The position numbers and the translations under genes are program-made. Below the pieces are notes generated by a model. The model ran no database searches, had not been told where the DNA came from, and worked only from the letters and a program-made list of their open reading frames with translations. A stretch of 64,000 bases of DNA from Ptychodera flava (Eukaryota; Hemichordata; Enteropneusta; Ptychoderidae), in the NCBI RefSeq assembly GCF_041260155.1, contig NC_091935.1:38245393-38309392 (forward strand). Reading direction: 5' to 3'. Shown piece by piece: positions 25,001 through 37,000 of the stretch. Numbering within the stretch: the stretch's first letter is position 1; every line of letters starts with the position of its first letter.

Positions 25001-28000
25001 TTTTAAGAACGAAATTACAACATATGGGGTAGGGGTAATGTTTACCTTTCTCCCTCGAACCATGAATTATGAAACCATATAAATGTTATACCGTTTGAAA
25101 GCTCTGAAGTTGGCCTTTCCAAACATGTATAGTTTTATTGGGAAAAGTCCATATTGTAAAGTTACAAAGCTTAAAACTTTCAGTTTGTGTCAATTTTAAG
25201 TCATTTTAGGAACGAAATTACAACATATAGGGTAGGGGTAATGTTTCCCTTTCTGCCTTGAACCATGAATTATGAAACCATATAAATGTTATACCGTTTG
25301 AAAGCTCTGAAATGGGCCTTTTCAAACATGTATAGTCTTATTGGGAAAAGTCCATATTTTAAAGTTACATAGCTTATGCCTTTCAGTTTGTGTCAATTTT
25401 AAGTGATTTTTTAAACAAAATTATAATATAAGGGGTAGGGGTAATGTTTCCCGTTTTGCCTTGAACCATGAATTATGAAACCATATAAATGTTATACTGT
25501 TTGAAAGCTCTGAAGTTGGCCTTTCCAAACATGTATAGTTTCATTGGGGAAAGTTGCATATTTGAAAGTTACAAAGCTTAAGCCGTTCAGTTTGTGTCAA
25601 TTTTAAGTGATTTTTTGAACAATATGCACAAAACAGTTAGTCCGTTGGCCAGGTATCGAAATCATCCCCTCTAAGGCATTTTACCCACTATGATTTTCTG
25701 TTAGCTAGTATTCTCAGCTGTCATAATCTGCTTATTTTCCATTTAACTGATGGTGTGTGAGAGTGTAACGACTTGTTTGTGAAGGGCTGTCACGCCCTCA
25801 GTAGTAAAATAGGAATGGGTTAGGGGTAACATATTTACCGTTAGTCGGAAACAAAAACAAAAAAGTACCATAAACAATACATTCTTAGAAAGCCCAGATA
25901 ATCCCCTTACCATTGGTATAAAACTAAATGGGGATAAGTCGATATTCAAACATCGATTAGATTTTATATCGGACATGAAATGTAAATTGTAAAATTTGCT
26001 TAATTTCAAACCCAATAATTAAGTTCACGTTCCTCCAAACAATTTTTACAAGGTATTTATATATTATCATTTGAAAGAACTTAATGCAATAGAGAAGTAA
26101 AAAACATTAAAAGAGTGTATCTTCTTGAGACTTATGGGGTGCGTCGATTGTTTACCTAATATATGGTATGCCGTACATCCCTCTATAATATACATTTAAG
26201 GGATAGGGGTATGGGTAATGTTTCCTCTCCTACCAAACGCAGCGAATAAGGAAGCCACATAAATATCATATCTCTGAAACACTAACGCAGTTGTTTTTCC
26301 AACAAGATATGCCTTGATGGGGTAAACTCAAAAATTATGCAGTGACAATGCCTAAACTCAAAAGTTTGTGTTACTTAACTGACATTTACTTGTTAAAAGG
26401 AACATAGAAAAATACTCTTTAGGCATTAAATAGCACTAAAAAGCTAAAATGGTGGTTAATAAAAGACGTTTACTCATTTCAATAACTCAAATTAGGGAAA
26501 GAAAGTTAACAGCTATAATATGTCAAAAATATATATTCCAAACCCACAAACACTAAATTGGATGTCATAGTCGTCATGCAAAGTTGATATGACAGCAGCA
26601 ATAATCAATCCCTTTTCTTTAATTGTATCGCGAGAGATATATAAGCAATAAAGCACCACTTTGAAAGGATACACACGGTTTCGACCGGTAATAACATATA
26701 CGCACGAACTTCAGTCGTGTGTATAAGGAGTGAAATGGTCAAAACCGAGCTCGAGTGGTGTACCCAACTTATAGGGGTTGTTTATCGCTATATTATATCA
26801 GTATATTGAAACTTGTGATGAAAATACAAACAATGTGAAACAAACCCACTTTGGAGATAGGAATGGCCAACTTTACAGTATATCGTAAATACATGCACAG
26901 TCACGTGACCGTCTGGGCAAATCAGAGCTCACTATTAATAGTGTTACTTTTAATACCACACGGGAACACGAGAGAATCTTTTATCGCTGAAAACCAATCA
27001 CCATTAATCCACAATATAGGCACAATATAGCTCCATAATAAGATAAGATGGATCGACAACACTTTACCTTCCTTTAATACCAGAAAACAAGAGATCATAA
27101 CCAATTTTTCGAAATTATTTTACAACGCAGAACACTATATACTCCCTATGAGGATTACATTTTCGACTGGGTACTAAAATTCAATAGCAAAATAATTCTG
27201 GAACTAAAACCCGAAAAGCCAAATGTCACAGAACGCATTCAAATTACGCAACTAAATAGTAAACAGAGGGCGAACAAACACTCTCTACACCAAGCAATAA
27301 GAAGGCGAAAAAAACCTCAGAAAATGACTAAAAAGGCTTATATTCCCATTGACACCTCAATGTTTAAAATGCCTTTTGAGTGAATCTATCATTAGTTTCT
27401 TATCATGGATGACATTTAACCAATGTTAGACCCTGACGTCTTTGAAGCAAAGACCCTAAAAACGGACGTTTTAGGGTCAATGCTTGAAGATACCATTCCC
27501 ACCAGCATGATCGAATCAGAGAGACTAGATTGATCTAACGTTCGAGCTAGATCAGCCACCATCAGCTGAGAAAAAATAAGTCAACATAATCATCAGAGTC
27601 AAGCGAGGTAGACAACGGCTTCACACATTATACTCCACAGAGAGGACATTCTTACACAATTCACAAAAAGCGTTCAAAAGCTTCGTTAAAGGCATTGTTC
27701 GCGATCCCAGGGAGGGGCATGGCTGGTGGTGTGGCAAATGCAAAATGTTAGTCATGCTGAATCAAGGTGTAATCAAGTAATAGCTTATTTATAGATTGGG
27801 AAAATCCTAATCCTGATAGTAATGATGGAATATAAACTTTGTGAAAAGTTGAGAAAATTTGCCACTTCTTTGATTTGTATGTTTTACATTCCTGTTGTAC
27901 TAGCCTGTACTATACATGAACAGTCATACACCCGGCAAGTATTCTGTGCTGTTCTTTTATAGTTAGGTCCCCGCAATCCGAGATAAGTCTTTCTATAGTG

Positions 28001-31000
28001 TCACCATTCTCTTCGATAACTGTTATCTACTCCAATAAATTCCCATTTAACTCATTTGTATGATTACAGGGAAGCCTAAGCCTATCTCTTACAATCTAAG
28101 ATTTGAGATATTTGACAACAATATGTATGCAATTTTCATATTTTTCATAGGCCTAAATAACACACAGAAGAAAGTCTTACTCAATGTTTTGTCCAATTGA
28201 AAGTCAAATTTTCACCGAAACAAGTAGAGGTGGCCATCTGTAAGCCAAACGAGAATTAATATTAGCAAAGATGGATATTAATTGAGCCTTTCCCATTTCC
28301 GATCCCAGTTACTCATACAACGGGGTATAAGCGAAAGCCAAGAGTATCGAATGTGTTGAAACCTAAGTGGCCCCTATTCAGTACCACGTAGCCTACAGGT
28401 ACACCTTAAAGAATACTTACCAGGCCAAAATACCGAGTGTTGAATTCCTTCAAAAGTGGCAACACCTGGAAAGACACTGCGGCAACCAATTTATCACCCT
28501 GATCTCTAACTATTTACCTCTACACCCAATAAAGCACCGGGACTCAAGACAGTTGTACATCACAAACTTAAGAGAGCGATCGAAGACACTCGCTACACAG
28601 AACGCAGGATGGAAGGCTGTCAAAGACGATTCTTCAAATAGGCAAAAAAGAGGCTAAAAACAACACAAACATTCACAGCAACGACGACAGGTCGGGTTTT
28701 CTTCCTATACTACGTACAAAACCAAACCAAAGGGTCTTTCAAAGGCCACCGCACTTCCCTTAAAGCCCGGCTCGAAATGGACTGGGATCATGATTAGTGC
28801 CAAGTTTGGTTGGGCGTTTTGGGGCATGGCTCTGCATAATGAGTCTGTTGGTAACGGTTGCGATCGTTCGCATTATCTGCGGATCTGTTTGCTCTCAGAT
28901 CACGCTCAGGCTCGGACTAATATAGATACGTACAGCCTTCGTTTCAAGGTTCGTTTCAGTCTTGCCATGGCAAATACTCAAAATAAAAAAGAAAGGAAAA
29001 CTATCAACTTAATCAAACAAGAGTTTGCTTGAATGAATTTACCGAAGTTTCAGGCCATATCACGTTCGTTATGTGAATGATTCAGCTGCTGACCGCCATG
29101 TACATACGGAATATTGGCGCCATCTAAAGTCGAATAATTATCAAAAAAGTAAAAAGCTTATATCTGGGCTTTCTAAGAATGTATTGCTTATGGTACTTTT
29201 GTGTTTTTGTTTCCGACTAACGGTAAATATGTTACCCCTAACCCATTCCTATTTTACTACTGAGGGCGTGACAGCCCTTCACAAACAAGTCGTTACACTC
29301 TCACACACCATCAGTTAAATGGAAAATAAGCAGATTATGACAGCTGAGAATACTAGCTAACAGAAAATCATAGTGGGTAAAATGCCTTAGAGGGGATGAT
29401 TTCGATACCTGGCCAACGGACTAACTGTTTTGTGCATATTGTTCAAAAAATCACTTAAAATTGACACAAACTGAAAGGCTTAAGCTTTGTAACTTTCAAA
29501 TATGCAACTTTCCCCAATGAAACTATACATGTTTGGAAAGGCCAACTTCAGAGCTTTCAAACAGTATAACATTTATATGGTTTCATAATTCATGGTTCAA
29601 GGCAGAACGGGAAACATTACCCCTACCCCTTATATTATAATTTTGTTCAAAAAATCACTTAAAATTGACACAAACTGAAAGGCTTAAGCTTTGTAACTTT
29701 CAAATATGCAACTTTCCCCGATGAAACTATACATGTTTGAAAAGGCCCATTTCAGAGCTTTCAAACAGTATGACATTTATATGGTTTCATAATTCATGGT
29801 TCAAGGCAGAACGGGAAACATTACCCCTACCCCTTATATTATAATTTTGTTTAAAAAATCACTTAAAATTGACACAAACTGAAAGGTATAAGCTTTGTAA
29901 CTTTAAAATATGCAACTTTCCCCGATGAAACTATACATGTTTGGAAAGGCCAACTTCAGAGCTTTCAAATAGTATAACATTTATATGGTTTCATAATTCA
30001 TGGTTCAAGGCAGAACGGGAAACATTACCCCTACCCCTTATATTATAATTTTGTTTAAAAAATCACTTAAAATTGACACAAACTGAAAGGTATAAGCTTT
30101 GTAACTTTAAAATATGGACTTTTCTCAATAAGACTATACATGTTTGAAAAGGCCCATTTCAGAGCTTTCAAACGGTATAACATTTATATGGTTTCATAAT
30201 TCATGGTTCAAGGCAGAACGGGAAACATTACCCCTACCCCTTATATTAAAATTTTGTTTAAAAAAATGACTTAAAATTGACACAAACTGAAAGGTTTAAG
30301 CTTTGTAACTTTACAATATGGACTTTTCCCAATAAAACTATACATGTTTGGAAAGGCCCATTTCAGAGCTTTCAAATAGTATAACATTTATATGGTTTCA
30401 TAATTCATGGTTCGAGGCAGGAAGGGAAACATTACCCCTACCTCATATGTTGTAATTTCGTCCTTAAAAAATCACTTAAAATTGACACAAACTGAAAGGC
30501 ATAAGCTTTGTAACTTTAAAATATGGATATTTCCCAATAAAACTATACATGTTTGGAAAGGCTAATTTCAGAGCTTTCAAACAGTATAACATTTTTATGG
30601 TTTTGTAATTCATGGTTCGAGGCAGAAAGGGAAACATTACCCCTACCCCATATGTTGTAATTTCGTTCTTAAAAAATCACTTAAAATCGACACAAACCGA
30701 AAGGTTTAAGCTTTGTAACTTTTAAATATGCAATTTTTCCCCATAAATCTATATATTTTTAGAAAGGTCTGATGCAGCACTTTCAAAAAATGTAACATTT
30801 TTATGGTTTCATCATTCATGATTCGAAACAGAAAGGGAAACATTACCCCTACCCCTTATGTTACACACGGATATGTGGCATACCGCGTAATAAGAAAACA
30901 AGCTCATGCACCCACTAAATCTCAAGACACATACTTTTAATCTTGTTTTTCTTGTTTATTGCACTAAGTTCTTTCAAAAAATATATAAATACCTTATGAA

Positions 31001-34000
31001 AAATTGTTTGGAGGAACGGGAACTTAATTATTGGGTGTGAAATTTAGCAAATTTTACGATTTACGGCCAATGACCGATATAAAGTCTAATCGACGTTCGA
31101 ATATTAATTAATCCCTATTAAGTTATATATCAATGAAAAGGCCATGATCTTGGCTTTCTAAAAATGTAACGTTTATAGTATTTTATTGTTTCTGTTTCCG
31201 TCGAGCGGTAGATACGTGACCCCTACCCCATCGTTGAAATCCAAGATGGCGGCCAAGATGGCGGCAAAGATGGCGCCAAATGAACCCCATGGGACACGAT
31301 TTGATTTTGGGAACATCAAAATTCATTAAATATAGACCCTAAGGATTACAAAAATGTAGGTTAAAAAATACATCCATGGGGTGCATGGGAACCCTACCTT
31401 CCGACCCGACTATAAGGCTCAACTGTTAAATCAAGGTACTCAACGAAGATTAACCGTGATGTCATTTCAACATTTATTTAATTTATTACAAGACGATGAA
31501 ATCTGCTGCTTCGTTTCATTGTGATTATTTTCACCCAACAAAGAGAATTCTTGTTTGGGAAGATTGGAATGATCCAGGATAGATTATATTGCACACAAGT
31601 TGAAACTGACCTTGTAAGAGGACGTACTGTATTCAACGAGTTTTCCGCACGAGTTGGCACGTCTCTCTCTGACAGTCACTTGCTACAGGTAACATGTCCA
31701 GTTGAAAAGTGTCACGTACCATAAAATCATAAAACTCTCGTTTAAATTAAATTAAATGTCCAAATGAAATTGTTCTAGGTTCTTTGTTTTGCAAATTGAG
31801 TATTTATTCTTTAGGGCTTGAAATGAATAGAATATTGCCGGGTCGAATCATGTCAAAATTTCATGAACAACAAACTGCCATTTTGTTTGTCAGTAATAAT
31901 ATTCTCAGAGCGCTAATTCAATTTACCTCGGTGTGATTTGAATGGGCGTTTTGGAAGTCGATTTTCCAGAAAATACGAAAGTGGGTAACAGACATAGGCC
32001 CTAGAGTTTTCTCTAAGGTAGGTCTATGGTAACAACAAACAGAATAAACCGTTGATATAAACGTGTGCACAGAGCGACAGCAACACTCACAGCAAAGCTA
32101 TATACCGTGTTTTTTTTTTAGCAAAGAGCATAAGTTTTTGCTATCATAGCATTTGAAAAATGACTAAAGTGGTCACATGAAAATAGAGTTCAGATACTCA
32201 GCTATCCTGAAATGTATGGTTTAGTGGAGACCCGGAGTGTTGTATTTGACTAGAAATATGACCATTACATGATTATTTTATCTCTAATGACATGCATCGC
32301 CATGCATAACAACGAAGCAAAATTTACGGGGAAAATTCAATGTAAAGATTTATTGTAATATTGTAAATTGTAATTTATTTAATACACCCAAATGTTCTCG
32401 TCAGTTTCACCTAGGTATGCAACATCACGTGCTCTTTGCCCAAGAACCGCGATGTCTGCCGCTGGATGAGGTCACCCTTCCACAGAAATTAAAAGAGAGT
32501 GGCTACGCCACTCACATGGTTGGCAAATGGCATCTTGGTTTTTGCAAGTGGGACTGCGTGCCGAATCACCGAGGATTCGATACTTTCTTCGGTAAGTCTT
32601 CAAGACTGTCTGTTACGTCGATGCTAATTTCAAACAGAATAGGTAGACCCTCATAGACATGCATAAGTTGAGAAGAAACGTCGTTTTATCAATGCATCTG
32701 GTCCCCTTATCATCTAACACTTCATTAGATATGAAAATATTGTTTATCGCTTTTAAGGATTTTACCTGGCCGGCGGTGATTACTTTACCCACACTAGACA
32801 GTGCCATGGTCACAAATTTGCGGCTTGGGACCTCAGAGATAACAACGAACCCGTGGGACCGAAATATGAAAACCAGTATTCAACAATGTTGTATGCCCAG
32901 AAAGCCCAGGAAGTCATTCGCAGACATAATTCTGATAGGGTGAGTATATTTTCTGAAAATTTAAGGTGTTATGAGTTGTGACGTTGGTCACCTCTATATG
33001 TCAGTTTCGTAGAGGTTGACATTCTCAGCTGGGACAGTTTTCTGAAAGGCAACCCTCGCCTTGATTTTGATCACGTGTTTTTAAAACTGTCGTTGAAACA
33101 CAGCATTAAATTCAGTAATGTAGAAGGGCAAACACTTGATGACTATGACTATGTTGAGAGTCTTGCCGATGTTATCGATGCTCGTGATATTCTAGCTACC
33201 TAAAGGATGGAAAAGGCTATTGTTGTTTTTCTCAAAAAGACTCAACAGGTGACACAGGTTTGTACTGAAGTTGTGCATGTCGGAGAGTTGTTTTTTCAAC
33301 CAACTCTGATGATTCAACCCTCTACGAAAGTAATTATTTCAAATTTTTCTGTCTTTCATTCCCAATTCGTAAATTGCCAGAGAATTAATGGGGTATAGCC
33401 AAATACTTGGCAATATTTTCCGTTATATTTCACTTGGTTGTCGTAGACCAGATCTCAAACATGTTAAATCCTTTCGCAGACAGGTGTACGTTTATTTGAA
33501 ACCAGCGTTCAGAAACGTCAATGGTGTCCTTCGTATTCACTATGAAGGGAAATACTATCCTGTTTATATTTCAACTAATGGCCTTCGATGCTTTCTTAGT
33601 AACGGTATAAATTGTCCGCATAAATTGTCCTAAAAGCCGTGCTTCTGAGAAGTCTAAATCGTCAGATAACGCTGAACAAGAGGATGAGCAAGGCGGACTT
33701 GAAAATGAAGGATCACCTTCACAACCTGACGTTTCCGATTAGGAACAATCAATGTTGTTTATCTTCGCTTTATCCAAATAGAAATAAAACACAAAAATGC
33801 TTGTTGGGCACTGAATACTTCTTTATCAGATGATGATACTTATAAAAAACCTTATCAATGATATTTGGCGGGATTTAGCAATGAAAAAATCAGAATTCCA
33901 CTCATTACAAGAGTGGTGGGATTCTGGGAAATTTCAAATTAAACTTTTGTCACAACAGTATAGCATTGTTCGTCGACTGAATAAACTGAAACTCAAACAA

Positions 34001-37000
34001 AAACCTCAAAACGATCTTCTCAATTTGAAAACATGTTCTCGTCCGGGAAAAATGAATTCTTCAGAATATGTGCAGAGAAAGAAACAGCTTGATGATTTCT
34101 TCAGAAGAGAAACCAAATGTGCATGAATACGATCCATATTTCAATACGTTAACGAAAGTGATGAATCAACGCGTCACTTCTTTGATTTTGAGAGACGTAG
34201 AAGTGCAAAAAAAGTGATCTCTCATCTCAATCTTGCAGATGATGTCATTACCGAGGACCCTCGTATACTCGAGAAGAAATAAGCCCTGATACTAGTAGTC
34301 TGCAAAAAAATATTGACAGACGTTCCACAATTAAAGAATGACTTTAGACAAGCACTTGACTTTCCAAGTACTTTCAAAGAAATTTCTACGGCAGTTGGTA
34401 CTTTGCAGAACCATAAGTTTCCTGCACTGTAAAGTTGAGTGTTTAAGGATAGAACACCAATTAAACGCCTTTTTGTAACACTTTTTGAACGCGTCTAGAC
34501 GTTCAGAAATTTAACACTACTATACGTGTTCAACCAACGTTCAATTTTTTAACACACGTGTGCAGACTTTGAACGCTACGTGTTCATCAGACACTATATT
34601 GAACACCATGGTGTTCCATATCAGAACACTCGTTGCACATGAAATGTGTTCAAAAAATTGAACGCATTTACGCGTTCAAAGGGCTTTAACACTTTTTGAA
34701 CGCATGGACGCCGTTCAACGATAAGTGTGTTAAAGGCTAGAACGCATGATGCGCGCTTGTTGAACACCTTTAATTTTGGGCGTTCAGGGGGTGTTCAAGC
34801 CTGGAAATAACATTACAGACCACTGATATTCAGTAAAATTATTTTATTCTAAAAATACACAAAACATTTATAAGGTAAAATACAATAATTTACTGTAAAA
34901 TGGGCAAATAAACATTGCTACTTTGTATGTAAAGTTTGTCAGAGGAAAATAGCAACGGTGTTAACACCCTCCTATCAAAAACATAAGCAATAAAAAATCC
35001 TCATAAACACTGTAGATCGTTTTAAAAAATATGAACAAAGTAATGACAACACTGGTTTTATTTAAATATTGTGGATTACGTTTTATGTTCATACTTGTTT
35101 AAAATGTACAAAACTCATCTGAAAAAGCTCGCAATTTGGCTTACTTATTGTGTTGAAAACACGTATATGTATGAAATGCATACTCCATTTTTGTAAGATG
35201 GCTTCTTAAAGACATTTCTTCTTGTATAGACAATTGTAAATTTTTAAGAAAAAAAGTTAGTCAAGGCTTCTCTAGTGCACATGGTATATAGTTGTCCACA
35301 TTAAAGTAAACACAACATGTCAAGTTGTCAAAGTGTCACAGTAAGGCACAACATGCAAAAAGTGGGGAAAGAGGGTCCTTGGCATGGTAAAACCTATTTC
35401 TTTGTCCAACGAAGTCTTTCATAAACCAAAAGGTTTGTTTGTTTGTAATATCTTTAAATAAACCCTGAAATAAATCGGTGACATTTCAAAAATCTACTTC
35501 TCAGAAATTAAAAACATATTCATAAAGACCTTACAAATTCTGGTGTACCCTGCTATTAATTTTTATACAATTTTTATACCAAAATTGGTAAAAATCGCCC
35601 TTAAAATAAAAGAAAACGTAGATTCCATCTTAACGTGAATATATCACATTCTGATAATCCCTAATATCTTAAAAATATCTGAAATGTCTTTAATGTCTTA
35701 AAAATACAAAGTTGCAAATTTCTCCATAATTTGAACAATCTGAAAAAGGCTATCAGTAAAGATCTATGTCCTAAATATCAAAGCTGTTAAATTAGCAGTT
35801 TGAAGAAGATTTTTTAAAGATTTTTTGACCAAAAATGACAAAAAATGCCATGAAATATAAAAATTTGAATATTTCATCACAGTTAGCACAAATTTGACTA
35901 AGGTCATTATTAGGGACATGTTTACCAAATATTGAAGACGTCAGTAAAAGTGAAGAAGATTTTTACCAAAAAAATTAGCAAAACCAGCCTCAAAAACATA
36001 AATTTGCATATTTCATCATAATTTGAACATATCTGATTAGGGTTATCCCTGGGAACCTGTAATCCAAATATTAAAGGATTCGTACAGGCTGTTCTGAAGA
36101 AAAACCTTGTTATGTATAAATTTGAGTACAATGCTACACATCCATTTATTTAGCTGACAGCGAAGCTAAAAACCAGTTGCTAAGAACAAGAAACGCGTTG
36201 AGCTACAATACAAAATAATCTTAGGTTTGATAGCAGGCTGCGATCAACTAAATGTTACAGGGGCATAAGCTTTCAAAAACGTGAAGTCTCCTCCATCAGA
36301 TACAAGGGGGAATGAAAAATTGAAGCAGAAAGTGACAGAAAATTCAGAGTGAAAATTTTAGAAAATTCAGTAATTCAGAGTGGACATTTTTACTCTGAAT
36401 TTTCTGTCGTTTTCAGCTTTAATATTTCATTCCACCCTTGCATCTGATGAGGGAGACTGCACGTCTGTGAAAGCTTATTCTCCGGCAACATATAGTTGAT
36501 AATAGCATACTACCAAAGCTTAGATTAATTAAGAACACAAATACAGAAACTTATCAAAATTCAGTTACTGACCCTTGAAAGTTTAAATCTACATTAGAGA
36601 TGAATTGGGGTTCTCAAGCTTATTTCCAGACAGCTACCTCTTCTGTAACAACTCTTCGATTTTCAGTTAAGTCCATTTTTTACATCCTGAAAATAATGCA
36701 ACAATAGGTAATATGGCGAGATGAGACTTTCTATGAAAGACAAGGGGCTGAGGGGAGCCTATTTTCAATACTGTTACAAAATATTTGCTTATTCTTGTCA
36801 TCAACTGATTAAAATAAAAAAGCCAAACTCTCATATGTTGAAACAATACATTATATACTCTACGATCATGTTTAATTGATGTTTTACATGCGATTGTGTC
36901 TACTAAAAGACATGTGTTAGCTGTGATTACGCAGCGGTACTATGCAAGGCGTATCGATCGCGCTCGGGTCAAGGGTTATCGCTACAGTGTGTTGACCCGA

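Larger units (their letters stand above)
24059..31412. mobile_element. 7.35-kb foldback-type DNA transposon with TAA duplication
   Basis: The empty site is visible in copies A and B (ACCGTAAGGCTC at about 1,252 and 13,833). Here the element sits between two copies of TAA (24,056-24,058 and 31,413-31,415). Its ends are inverted repeats starting TAGTC and then GTCGGAAGGTAGGGTTCCC. The inverted arms are very long: 24,059-25,900 on the left and 29,161-31,412 on the right, around a 3.26-kb payload. Most of each arm is a tandem array of ~203-bp subrepeats, the plan of Drosophila FB and sea urchin TU foldback elements. The TAA duplication fits the TWA target of PIF/Harbinger transposases. No transposase was recognised, so it is presumably non-autonomous. 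The structure is certain; the superfamily is inferred. Confidence 0.85.

Noticed and set aside
28367-28657. 96-codon open frame in the foldback payload
   Set aside because: No recognised domain and no second copy to test conservation.
24600-31000. CRISPR-like regularly spaced repeats
   Set aside because: The units are ~203 bp, continuous, inverted between two arms and in eukaryotic DNA. They are transposon subrepeats.
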